Source: Candidatus Anammoximicrobium sp. (lineage in GTDB: Bacteria; Planctomycetota; Planctomycetia; Pirellulales; Pirellulaceae). From it: DNA of 64,000 nt. The DNA is taken from positions 1 to 64,000 of the forward strand of contig JAAYYU010000287.1 of NCBI GenBank assembly GCA_012515235.1, read 5' to 3'. The notes beneath the pieces are model-generated. The model had not been told where the DNA came from. It did not search any database and saw nothing but the letters and a program-made list of their open reading frames with translations. Within the stretch, counting starts at the first letter, position 1. Each line of letters opens with the position of its first letter. The translations under genes and the position numbers were made by a program. This document shows positions 1 through 7,679 of the stretch, piece by piece.

Positions 1-1
1 C

Positions 2-352
2 GAGCACAGCGACGACCCGGACGACCTGATGGCCCCGGTGTTGTCGGCGTCGTCGGTGCGGGCTGCGTCTTCGTCCATTGCTCTTCCTCCTTCCGCCTTC
101 GCCCTTCCTCCTTCCTCTGTTTCAGACGCCGTGATGGAGGAGTTGGGCGGCGATTCGGACGAGGAGGACAGCAGCGACGACGCATCGCCCCTGGTAACGT
201 CGCAGGGTGGGGACCAACTGGCCGCCGTGGCGGACCGCGCGAGCGAAGAAGCGACGCAAGCGAAGGTGTTGCGGCGGAGCCGGCTGCAGCGGTACGAACG
301 GGACGCGGACGCCTGGTTCGCAGAATTGGCCGGCGAGGAGGCAGGTCAGTAG
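2..352 (+). CDS. C-terminal part of an unidentified protein (5' end outside window)
   Basis: The frame is open from base 2 with no start codon that has a ribosome binding site, so this is probably the end of a longer gene. The visible part has an Asp-rich lead-in, a low-complexity Ser/Pro/Ala stretch with LPPSAFALPPSS, an acidic stretch (GGDSDEEDSSDD) and a charged helical tail ending in WFAELAGEEAGQ. I do not recognise the family. The Pro/Ser segment comes from a pyrimidine-rich repeat (about 78-120) resembling the insertion seen in the fucosidase gene at 9794-9905. The stop is followed at once by the 300-bp repeats. Confidence 0.4.
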   Translation, partial: EHSDDPDDLMAPVLSASSVRAASSSIALPPSAFALPPSSVSDAVMEELGGDSDEEDSSDDASPLVTSQGGDQLAAVADRASEEATQAKVLRRSRLQRYERDADAWFAELAGEEAGQ

Positions 353-395
353 TGTGTGGTCCGTGGCCCCCCGGCACCTCGCCGGGGGTGTTCCC

Positions 396-695
396 GTAGG
401 GTGGGCCAGAGCGGACCATCGGCACGGTCGCCCGCACCGCGCCCGAAGTCACCACCACCGCCGAGCCGGAATGGCCCATTAAGCAGCGCCGGCCCACCAG
501 AACACGGCCACCATCCCCCGGACGCCGCATCCATCCCGCCCGGTCGCCATCCGTGCCCCGATGCGGCTGGGTTGCCCGTGGTGACCGTCTCCCGGTGGGC
601 CGGCGCTGCGTCGGAGCGCTGCTGGCTTTTTGACCGGCGTGGACTCGGTTGGCGATTCCAGCCGCCTGGAAGTGGTCCGCTCTGGCCCACCCTAC
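396..695. repeat. 300-bp element with 23-bp terminal inverted repeats, copy 1
   Basis: The element begins GTAGGGTGGGCCAGAGCGG (396-418) and ends with the exact reverse complement of that 23-mer (673-695). The interior is GC-rich and has no convincing gene. A second copy of the same length follows after 19 bp. This looks like a small non-autonomous, MITE-like element. The terminal repeats and the length are read directly; mobility is inferred. Confidence 0.8.
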
Positions 696-714
696 GTCGG
701 TCGGCCCGTCATGC

Positions 715-1014
715 GTAGGGTGGGTCAGAGCGGACCATCGGCACGGTCGCGCGCACCGCGCCGGATGCGCCCACCACCGCCGAGCCCGAATCGCCCATTG
801 AGCAGCGGCGGCCCACCGGAACACGGCCACCATCTTCCCGACGCCGCATCCATCCCACGCCGCCGCCATCCGAGTCCCGATGCGGCTGGGTTGCCCGTGG
901 TAACCGTCTCCCGGTGGGCCGGCGCTGCGTCGGAGCGCTGCTGGCTTTTTGACCGGCGTGGACTCGGTTAGCGATTCCAGCCGCCAGGAAGTGGTCCGCT
1001 CTGGCCCACCCTAC
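715..1014. repeat. 300-bp element with terminal inverted repeats, copy 2
   Basis: It is exactly 300 bp, like copy 1, and largely the same in sequence, with scattered substitutions in its first half and a nearly identical second half. Its left terminus (715-737) differs from that of copy 1 at one base (GGTCAG for GGCCAG) and its right terminus is at 992-1014. The two copies lie in the same orientation. Confidence 0.8.
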
Positions 1015-1035
1015 GTCGATCGGACGGGTTCATGA

Positions 1036-1072
1036 GTAGGGTGCGCCAGAGCGGGCCATCGGCACGGCCGCC
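1036..1072. repeat. Truncated third copy (left terminus only)
   Basis: GTAGGGTGCGCCAGAGCGGG and the following bases match the first ~35 bp of the 300-bp elements. Similarity then stops just before the 3' end of the neighbouring minus-strand gene. It appears to be a decayed or partially deleted third copy. Confidence 0.6.
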
Positions 1073-1098
1073 TGTTGCCTCGCAGGTCGAGTTCATGT

Positions 1099-2208
1099 TC
1101 AGTCCGGCTTGATGGTCCGGAACACCTCGACCATCGCGCCGACCTTTGCCTGCTGTTTGCGGAGCGAGCCCCAGGCAAAGACCATGACGCCCGTGGCGGG
1201 GCGGCGTGTGCCGTGGTCCAGCACGGGCAGCACCTGCTCGACCGGCACCGGCTCGCCCCAATCGGCAAGTTGGACGATCGGCCAGATCTTGTGACGCTCG
1301 CCGGGCTCGCCCCGGATACCCAGGTGCTTGCCGAGCCACGCCGTTTGTCGGGAGATCCACGCGGGGTCGGCGGCGTGCCCAAAGCGAGCGTGGTAGGGCA
1401 TGGTGCTGAACACATCGACGTACTGGGCCTGGGCCTTCAGGTCGATCGCCAGCTTGGTGCGCAGTGCACCGTCGAAATCGGTATCTGTCCAGGGGCAGTG
1501 AAACGTGCCAAGCAGGGCTTGGGGGCGCGTCTGGTCCACGATCTCGCGGCACTCGCGGACCCAATTGGTAAAGACGTCGCAGCGCCACTGGAACCAAGCT
1601 TCGGCGTGTTGGCCCAGCAGCCGTTTGGCCAGCCGCGGCAGGGGCTCGTCTGGCAGCCTGGTGTTCGTCTCGCGCGAGAACTGGGCAACGCAGCGGGGGC
1701 AGAAACACGTATCGGGCATGTCCGGCACATCCCGCTCCCAGCTGGCGTGGCTGTGGTGGTAGTCGAGCCAGATGCCGTCGATCTGGAAATCGCGGAGCAC
1801 CCGGCGGAAATCCGTCATCCGCGACTGCCGGTATCCGGGGTGCGTGGGGCAGATGCCTTGCCAGCCGTGCGGGGCCGGACAGACTTGACCGTCGACGCCG
1901 ATGGGCGCCGCGTCCGGATGGTCTTTCAGATACCCGGCCACGTGCATCGTATTGAATTCGGCGAACACCCGCGCCCCCTGCTGTTTCAACAGTGCCACCC
2001 GCTGTGTGGTCAGGCCGCCGGAGCCCATCCAGACGGCGTTGATGCCGTGATCGGCGAGCGTCTTGCCTGCCTGCAGCAACTCGTCGGGGATCCCGCCGTA
2101 CAGGCCGCGAACTTCAACGTGCGGGCGCTCTTCCAGGGCGGCTGCCGAGTGGAACACGCCGCACAGACAAGCGACAACGAAAACCGACAATCGCGGTTTG
2201 GGTGACAT
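1099..2208 (-). CDS. Secreted glycosidase-like TIM-barrel protein
   Basis: A 369-aa protein with an N-terminal signal peptide (basic start, hydrophobic VFVVACLCGVFHSAAA, cleavage near residue 24). The body has the pattern of putative glycoside-hydrolase barrels: repeated strand-like segments, an acidic strand end in IDGIWLDYHHSH (about residue 145), a CFCPRC pair that may bind metal, and PWTDTDFDG and FAWGS segments. In such barrels Asp/Glu at strand ends are catalytic; the WLD Asp is a candidate here. No specific substrate can be inferred. It is transcribed towards the 300-bp repeats, and its 3' end lies only about 25 bp from the truncated third copy. Confidence 0.55.
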   Translation of the reverse strand: MSPKPRLSVFVVACLCGVFHSAAALEERPHVEVRGLYGGIPDELLQAGKTLADHGINAVWMGSGGLTTQRVALLKQQGARVFAEFNTMHVAGYLKDHPDAAPIGVDGQVCPAPHGWQGICPTHPGYRQSRMTDFRRVLRDFQIDGIWLDYHHSHASWERDVPDMPDTCFCPRCVAQFSRETNTRLPDEPLPRLAKRLLGQHAEAWFQWRCDVFTNWVRECREIVDQTRPQALLGTFHCPWTDTDFDGALRTKLAIDLKAQAQYVDVFSTMPYHARFGHAADPAWISRQTAWLGKHLGIRGEPGERHKIWPIVQLADWGEPVPVEQVLPVLDHGTRRPATGVMVFAWGSLRKQQAKVGAMVEVFRTIKPD

Positions 2209-2348
2209 GCGTCAGGTCCTCCGGGCTGGTCAGGTCGAGGTGTCGAGACGGGTTCTTCGTGCCGCGTCAAGCCGCTGCGTGTGAAGGAAGGCTGCGGCTG
2301 CGACCACGGGTGCGAGTACGAACGGGTGGGTAAGCGGGTGCGGGCCCG

Positions 2349-3251
2349 TTACGGCATGGTGCTGGTGGCTTGGGCCGTCGGGAAGTTGGCGGGGATGGGG
2401 ATCGTGCAATTCTCCGTCGCCGCCCACTCGCAAGTGCGGTACAGCAGGGTCTGGAAACCCACGCATTCCATACTGCCCAACTCGCCGACGTGGCCCATCA
2501 GGTTGGTCACGACCCGGCCTTTGCCGTAGGGGATCCACCACACGATCGGCTCGTTCTTGCCCGTGCCGCCGCGGCCCGGCGCGGGATCGGAGTAGGCGGT
2601 CAGCAGGATCTTCACGTTTTCGGCCGGCCCGCGCTGGCCGTGATACAGTTCGTCGCGCTTGTGCATCCACGTGACCGGCATGCCGCGGGTGATGGGGTGC
2701 TCGGCGTCGCGCACCGTCATGACCCAATCGTACTGGCCGCCGTGGCCCATCCCGCGGCCTTGGCCCGGCGCCTCCCGGACCAACTGGCCCTGATCGTCCA
2801 GGTACAAGCTGGCCCCGTAGTCGCGGCCCCGCCACAGCAGGCCCACCATTTGCTCGAACTCCTTCCAGCCGCCGAAGGAATTGTTGGCCGCGTGGATCGC
2901 GACCACGCCCCCGCCGCCACGGACATAATCCACGAACGCCTGCTTGACCCGCTCCGGCCACATCTGGCCGTTGTAGTCCAGCACGACGCAGGCAAAGTCG
3001 CCGAACCGGGGTTGCCACGCGTCCCAATCGGCTGCCGTCGCGTCCCTGCCGGGCGCGTTGCCGACCGTCGCCTGGAAGCGGTTCGAGCGGTTCAGCACTT
3101 TTTCCATGTAGGGCGTGGACTTTGCCCAATTGTGATTGTTTTGGCCGCCGATGATCAGTACCTTCAGCGGCTGGTCGGCCGCCACGGCAGCTGGACACAG
3201 ACCTAGCGCGGCAAGCAACAGTGCGGCAAGGAATCGGGGAAGTCGGAGCAT
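2349..3251 (-). CDS. Secreted ThuA-like domain protein
   Basis: A 300-aa protein read from the ATG at 3251, which is followed directly by a signal peptide (MLRLPRFLAALLLAALGL). An AAAGGA lies upstream; the frame is open further upstream but only through repeat-derived Arg/His residues. After the signal come LKVLIIGGQNNHNW, a DYNGQMW strand, RGGGGVVAIHAANNSF and an HPITRGMP segment, which are typical of ThuA-like trehalose-utilisation proteins with a class I glutamine amidotransferase-like fold. Planctomycetes carry many secreted ThuA paralogues and their biochemical role is not established. A second ThuA protein lies at 40772-41509. Confidence 0.85.
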   Translation of the reverse strand: MLRLPRFLAALLLAALGLCPAAVAADQPLKVLIIGGQNNHNWAKSTPYMEKVLNRSNRFQATVGNAPGRDATAADWDAWQPRFGDFACVVLDYNGQMWPERVKQAFVDYVRGGGGVVAIHAANNSFGGWKEFEQMVGLLWRGRDYGASLYLDDQGQLVREAPGQGRGMGHGGQYDWVMTVRDAEHPITRGMPVTWMHKRDELYHGQRGPAENVKILLTAYSDPAPGRGGTGKNEPIVWWIPYGKGRVVTNLMGHVGELGSMECVGFQTLLYRTCEWAATENCTIPIPANFPTAQATSTMP

Positions 3252-3330
3252 GGGAGGTAACCATCCTTTCTGTTTGGGAATCGTGTTTGGGAGCCCGCCC
3301 CGTCTGCCGAGGCCAAGCCCCTCTGGTTTT

Positions 3331-3435
3331 CGTCGCCGGCCCCGGTGCGCCCGTCGCCGGCCCCGGTGCGCCCGTCGCCGGCCCCGGTGCGCCCGTCGCT
3401 GGCCCCGGTGCGCCCGTCGCTGGCCCCGGTGTCGG
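3331..3435. repeat. 21-bp tandem repeat, 5 copies
   Basis: Five head-to-tail 21-bp units (CGTCGCCGGCCCCGGTGCGCC; the last two have CGCT for CGCC and the final unit is degenerate). They sit between the stop of nrdR and the start of the ThuA gene. On the plus strand the units read as VAGPGAP in an otherwise unsupported frame. Probably a slippage-prone spacer. Confidence 0.9.
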
Positions 3436-3441
3436 GCCGGT

Positions 3442-3948
3442 TCAGCCGCCGCCCGCCCCGGCTGCTTTCGCCGAGCGGGCTTCTGCGTCCGCATTTTGTT
3501 CCCGCAGAATGGGCTGCAGTTCGTCGACAAAGTCGCGGATGTCCTTGAACTGGCGATACACGCTGGCGAAGCGGACGTAGGCGACCTGGTCGAGTTTTCT
3601 CAGGTGCTCCATCACCAGTTCGCCCAGGGTGTGGCTGTCCACCTCCACATCGAACCGGTCGGCCACAGCGTGTTCGACCGCATTGACCACGGTGGCGATC
3701 TGTTCGTCGCTGACCGGGCGTTTCCAGCAAGCCTTTTCCAAGCCGCGGTGGATCTTGTCCCGCTCGAAGGGTTCCCGCACGCCGTCTTTCTTGATCACCT
3801 TCAGCGTCGTCGGCTCGTAACGTTCGTACGTCGTGTAGCGCCGGAGGCATTTCAAGCATTCGCGGCGACGGCGGGTTGCCGTCCCGTCTTCGCTGGACCG
3901 CGTGTCGATCACCCGATCGTTGTCGACTTGGCAGTAAGGGCATTTCAT
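3442..3948 (-). CDS. nrdR: Transcriptional repressor NrdR (ribonucleotide reductase regulator)
   Basis: A 168-aa protein, slightly longer than the usual ~150-160. It starts MKCPYC and has the N-terminal zinc ribbon (C3, C6, C31, C34 in ECLKC followed by LRRYTTYER) and then an ATP-cone domain (about residues 47-140: LKVIKKDGVREPFERDKI, YVRFASVYRQF). NrdR binds nucleotide through the ATP cone and represses ribonucleotide reductase genes at NrdR boxes. The start was chosen because the zinc ribbon begins at the second residue. The C-terminal Ala/Gly tail is not family-typical. No nrd gene lies in the window. Confidence 0.95.
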   Translation of the reverse strand: MKCPYCQVDNDRVIDTRSSEDGTATRRRRECLKCLRRYTTYERYEPTTLKVIKKDGVREPFERDKIHRGLEKACWKRPVSDEQIATVVNAVEHAVADRFDVEVDSHTLGELVMEHLRKLDQVAYVRFASVYRQFKDIRDFVDELQPILREQNADAEARSAKAAGAGGG

Positions 3949-4042
3949 TGCAGCCGTCCCTTCGGCGCCGCACCGCGGCGTGTGAGCTGAAAGTATAGAC
4001 GAGGTGCAGGGCGGACGGCTAGCTAAGGGCGGCAATTCCGCG

Positions 4043-4072
4043 CTGACAGCAGACTCCGACTCAAGCTATAAT
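4043..4072 (+). promoter_or_regulatory. Sigma-70-type promoter candidate for the PH-domain gene
   Basis: CTGACA (4043-4048) is separated by 18 bp from a perfect TATAAT (4067-4072). The start codon at 4145 would leave a leader of about 65 nt. Spacing and -10 match the bacterial consensus well; no transcript data. Confidence 0.55.
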
Positions 4073-4144
4073 GCGGCCGGCCGTCCGGCGCGTTGTGGGG
4101 AATGGTCCGGACGCTGAACCATCCGTGCAAGGGAGATCACCGTC

Positions 4145-4795
4145 ATGTCTACCGGCCGTCCTGCCCCGGATCCGAAACCGAATCAACCTGCCGCCCAGTC
4201 TGCCGGTCCGCCGGACGAACGTGAGCCGTACGCTGCCGGTTCCGAGCCGGCTTCGGCCCCAGGCCGCTTCCGCGACGCGGTCCGTGCGCGGCAGGGCGAG
4301 GACGAAGAGCCGGAAGCCGACGTTTGGCAGGGCGGCTTTTCGTCACGGGCCATGTTCGGGAACTGGCTCTTGGCCGGAGTCGTCACGCTGGTGCTGCTGG
4401 TGGCCGTGATTGCGTTGGGGCCGAAGAATTGGCACCTGTGGCTCGCCTGGGCCGTCATCTCGGCGCTGCTGTGGGGCGGGTTCGGCTGTCTGCTGGCCTA
4501 CCGCAAGCTGACCTGCAAGTATCGGCTCACGACCCAGCGGTTCATCCACGAGTCGGGACTGTTGAAACGCGTCACCGACCGGATCGAAGTGATCGACATC
4601 GACGACGTGTCGTTTGAACAGCGGGTGATCGAGCGCGTCGTGGGCGTCGGGACGATCAAGATGCTGTCCAGCGACCGGTCGCACCCGGTGCTGGTGATGC
4701 GGGGGATCGAGAAGGTCAAAGAGGTGGCTTCCGTGATCGACGATTTGCGGCGCAAGGAGCGCCGCCGCCGCGGGTTGCACATCGAGTCGATCTGA
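4145..4795 (+). CDS. PH-domain (bPH2/DUF304-like) membrane protein
   Basis: A 216-aa protein. Residues 1-60 form a Pro/Glu-rich hydrophilic N-terminus. Two transmembrane helices follow (about 74-92 and 97-117), then a bacterial PH domain (about 121-205) with the usual YRLTTQRFIHESGLLKR, RIEVIDIDDVSFEQ and RGIEKVKEV segments. Such proteins (YdbS/YdbT type) sit in the cytoplasmic membrane; their partner or ligand is mostly unknown. A GGGAGATC ribosome binding site precedes the start. The protein ends in a very basic run (RRKERRRR). Divergent from nrdR. Confidence 0.8.
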   Translation: MSTGRPAPDPKPNQPAAQSAGPPDEREPYAAGSEPASAPGRFRDAVRARQGEDEEPEADVWQGGFSSRAMFGNWLLAGVVTLVLLVAVIALGPKNWHLWLAWAVISALLWGGFGCLLAYRKLTCKYRLTTQRFIHESGLLKRVTDRIEVIDIDDVSFEQRVIERVVGVGTIKMLSSDRSHPVLVMRGIEKVKEVASVIDDLRRKERRRRGLHIESI

Positions 4796-4878
4796 CCGTC
4801 GCGTCTGTTCGGCGGTCCGCGTCCGACTTTTTGTGGAACTGTTTTGGGAAGCCCCGTTTGTTCAGGAAGAGTTGCTGT

Positions 4879-5760
4879 ATGTCCACCCCGACTTCGTTGG
4901 CGACCGAACGACCGAGACTCGTCCACACCGCGGAAGAACTGCGCGCGGGCGTCCAAGCGGCGCGGGTTGCGGGCCGCCGGATTGGGCTGGTCCCGACAAT
5001 GGGTGCGCTGCACGAGGGGCACCTGAGTCTGGTGCGGGCTGCGCAAGCCGCGTGCGGCTTGACGGTGGTCACGGTCTTCGTCAACCCCACGCAGTTCGGC
5101 CCGCAGGAGGATTTCGACAAGTACCCGCGCACGCTGGCGTCCGATGTCGACGCGCTGGCCGCCTGCCGCGCCGATCTGGTGTTTGCTCCCAGCCGCGAGG
5201 AGATGTATCCGGCCGGGTGTTCCACGTGTGTCGAGCCGCCGGCGGTCGCGCGGCGCTGGGAGGGCGAATGCCGGCCCGGACACTTCCGCGGCGTGGCGAC
5301 GGTCGTGCTGAAACTGTTCAACCTGGCCCAGGCGGACGTTGCCTTCTTTGGGCAGAAGGACTATCAACAGGCCGCCGTCATCCGGCAGATGGCGCAGGAT
5401 TTGAACGTGCCCGTCGAAATCCGCGTCTGTCCCACGGTCCGCGAGCCGGATGGGCTTGCCATGAGTTCGCGAAACCGTTATTTAAGCGCCGACGAGCGGC
5501 GGCAGGCCCTGGCAATTTCCCGCAGTCTGCGCTGGGCGGACCAGCTGGCGGCGGGCGGCGAGCGACGGGCGGCCAAGTTGGCCGAGGCCATGCAAGGCGT
5601 CTTGGCCGAGGCCCAGATCCGCCAAATCGATTATGTCGCCGTCGTGGATCCGGACACACTGGAACCCGTTTCGGAACTGGCCGGTCCGGCGATCGCGTTG
5701 ATTGCAGCCAAGGTCGGCACGACGCGGCTGATCGACAACTGGAGAATTGAACGGACGTAG
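4879..5760 (+). CDS. panC: Pantothenate synthetase
   Basis: A 293-aa protein. It condenses pantoate and beta-alanine with ATP to give pantothenate, the vitamin precursor of CoA. Signature segments are all present: PTMGALHEGHLSL (nucleotide HIGH-like motif HEGH, residues 45-48), VFVNPTQFGPQEDF, FFGQKDYQQ and the MSSRNRYLS loop. The length fits the family. The start at 4879 is preferred because AGGAAGAG lies just upstream; an in-frame ATG at 4831 lacks one. No panB or panD lies nearby. Confidence 0.95.
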   Translation: MSTPTSLATERPRLVHTAEELRAGVQAARVAGRRIGLVPTMGALHEGHLSLVRAAQAACGLTVVTVFVNPTQFGPQEDFDKYPRTLASDVDALAACRADLVFAPSREEMYPAGCSTCVEPPAVARRWEGECRPGHFRGVATVVLKLFNLAQADVAFFGQKDYQQAAVIRQMAQDLNVPVEIRVCPTVREPDGLAMSSRNRYLSADERRQALAISRSLRWADQLAAGGERRAAKLAEAMQGVLAEAQIRQIDYVAVVDPDTLEPVSELAGPAIALIAAKVGTTRLIDNWRIERT

Positions 5761-5853
5761 CACGGCGCTCCGGGCCGTGCCGCACGGATTGAGAATGGGG
5801 AATGACCGCACGGCTCGAAGAGCCATGCGACGGGGGACCCGCGGGGCTGCACG

Positions 5854-7146
5854 ATGCTGCAAGATCTCTGTCACATACCGCACGAGGTGCTTGGCCTGCC
5901 GGTGTTCGGCGCGGGCTGGATGCTGATCCTGTGGGCGATTGTCAGCGCAGTGCTGCTGGGCTTTCTGTGGCGACGGCAGGGCTGGAATGCGGACACGCGA
6001 AGCTACTTGCCGGTCCTGACCGTCATCGGCTTGTTGATCTGGCTGGTCTTGCCGCGGCTGGAAGTCACCCCCGACGCGGGGCCGTCCCAAGGGTTGCCGA
6101 TCCGGGGCTACGGCGTGATGCTGCTGTTGGGCGTGCTGGCCGGCGTCGTGCTGGCCGTTCGCGAAGCGCGGCGGGTGGGCGTCGATCCGGACCTCGTGAT
6201 TTCGCTGTGTTTTCATCTCTTTGTGGCGGGCATCATCGGGGCGCGGTTGTTTTACGTCATCGAGTACTGGCCTCAGTTTCAGCGGTCGACTCCGGCCGCC
6301 ACGCTCAGTGCGATTCTGAACGTTACGCAGGGCGGCCTGGTCGTGTACGGGTCGCTGGTCGGCGCGGTAGTGGGCGGATTGTGGTTCCTCCGGCGCCACG
6401 CGTTGCCGGTGCTGGCGTTGGCGGATCTGATGGCGCCCAGCCTGCTGCTGGGAGTCGCGTTGGGCCGCATCGGCTGTTTTCTGAACGGCTGCTGCTACGG
6501 CGGGTTATGCGACGTGCCGCACTTGGGTGTCACGTTTCCGCCGTCGAGCGAGCCCTACAAACATCAACGATCGGTGGGGCAATTGCACGGATTCCAGATC
6601 AGCCGCAGTCCGGAGACCGGGGCTGCGCGGGTCAGCGTTGTGGAACCGTCGGGCCCTGCGGCGGAGGCCGGACTGCAGGCGGGGGCGGCGCTGCGGGCGA
6701 TCAACGGGCAGCAAGTGGCGTCGTTCGCCGAGGCGCGGGAGTTGTTGCGGGTCGCGCCGCCGAGACTGAGACTCACCACCGATCGAGGTCTGGTCACGAT
6801 TGAAATGGCGGCGTTTCCACCGCGCAGCCGGCCCGCGCATCCGACGCAGTTGTACGCCTCCGTCGGCGCGAGCATCCTCTGTTGGCTGTTGTGGTGCTAC
6901 TATCCTTTCCGCCGTCGCGACGGCGAAGTGTTTGCGCTGTTCCTGACGCTGTACCCGGTCATGCGTTATCTGGAAGAGGTCATCCGGGTGGACGAACCCG
7001 GCCAATTCCACACGTCGCTGTCGATCTCGCAGTGGATCAGCCTGGCCCTGCTGGCCGCGGTCGCCGGCTTGTGGGCCTACATCCTGCGTCAACCGCGCGG
7101 CAGCGTTCTGGCCCTGGCGAGCGAGACGCGGCACAGCGGCTCGTGA
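5854..7146 (+). CDS. lgt: Prolipoprotein diacylglyceryl transferase with an internal PDZ-like domain
   Basis: A 430-aa multi-pass membrane protein, much longer than the usual ~260-300. Lgt moves the diacylglyceryl group from phosphatidylglycerol to the lipobox Cys of prelipoproteins. Conserved parts are IRGYGVMLLLGVLAG (about 83), the GGLVVYGSLVG loop (160-170), GRIGCFLNGCCYG (204-216), HPTQLY (329-334) and a C-terminal YPVMRYLEEVIRVDEP. Between the GRIG motif and HPTQLY lies an extra soluble block (about 245-318) with VVEPSGPAAEAGLQAG and AINGQQVASFAEA, which is a PDZ fold signature. The His usually found in the fourth-loop HGG motif is Tyr here (VYGS). Confidence 0.9.
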   Translation: MLQDLCHIPHEVLGLPVFGAGWMLILWAIVSAVLLGFLWRRQGWNADTRSYLPVLTVIGLLIWLVLPRLEVTPDAGPSQGLPIRGYGVMLLLGVLAGVVLAVREARRVGVDPDLVISLCFHLFVAGIIGARLFYVIEYWPQFQRSTPAATLSAILNVTQGGLVVYGSLVGAVVGGLWFLRRHALPVLALADLMAPSLLLGVALGRIGCFLNGCCYGGLCDVPHLGVTFPPSSEPYKHQRSVGQLHGFQISRSPETGAARVSVVEPSGPAAEAGLQAGAALRAINGQQVASFAEARELLRVAPPRLRLTTDRGLVTIEMAAFPPRSRPAHPTQLYASVGASILCWLLWCYYPFRRRDGEVFALFLTLYPVMRYLEEVIRVDEPGQFHTSLSISQWISLALLAAVAGLWAYILRQPRGSVLALASETRHSGS

Positions 7147-7271
7147 CGCAGCGCCTCGCACCGCCGCCGGTTTGCTTTTTCCACGTTGCACGTCCCACTT
7201 TGCCGCTTGCTCCTGCTATACTGACTCCCTGTCTGTCTCGCTTCAAGAACACAAAAAAGGGAGTCTCGCTC

Positions 7272-7490
7272 ATGGCAGAAGTCGTAATTCGTGTCCGCGA
7301 CAATGGTCCGTACCTGGTCGAAGGTCCTGTGACGGTGTTGGATGCCAGCGGCAAGGCGTTCCCGATCGACAAGGCCCGGCCGGCGACCGCGCTGTGCCGT
7401 TGCGGGGCGTCCGCGAAGAAGCCGTTCTGCGACGGAGCCCACCAGGCCGCCGGGTTCCAGGCCGCCGACCGAGCCCCCACCGCGGACTGA
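7272..7490 (+). CDS. CDGSH iron-sulfur domain protein
   Basis: A 72-aa protein with the CDGSH signature CRCGASAKKPFCDGAH (C-X-C-X-X-S/A...C-D-G-x-H), whose three Cys and one His bind a [2Fe-2S] cluster in this family. The N-terminal strand segment (VVIRVRDNGPYLVEGPVTV) is also typical. A TATACT -10-like box lies at 7217-7222, with no clear -35. Small bacterial CDGSH proteins are redox or cluster-transfer proteins; the partner is unknown. The start is preceded by AAAAAAGGGAG. Confidence 0.9.
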   Translation: MAEVVIRVRDNGPYLVEGPVTVLDASGKAFPIDKARPATALCRCGASAKKPFCDGAHQAAGFQAADRAPTAD

Positions 7491-7679
7491 GTCGCGGTCG
7501 GATCGGGAGCGGAAAAAAAGACGGGTGGACGAGCACGCCTGCGCGAGCCCCGCGTGCTCATCCGACTTTCCCGCGTGCTCGGCCCCGCCAATCTTCCCCA
7601 CGTCTGACAGTGCCGACAATCTACCCGGTCTCGGCACGGGTGCCCATTCCTGTTGTCCACGTTTATCAGGAACCGACGC

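Noticed and set aside
3331..3435. CRISPR array
   Set aside because: The units are contiguous 21-mers without spacers.
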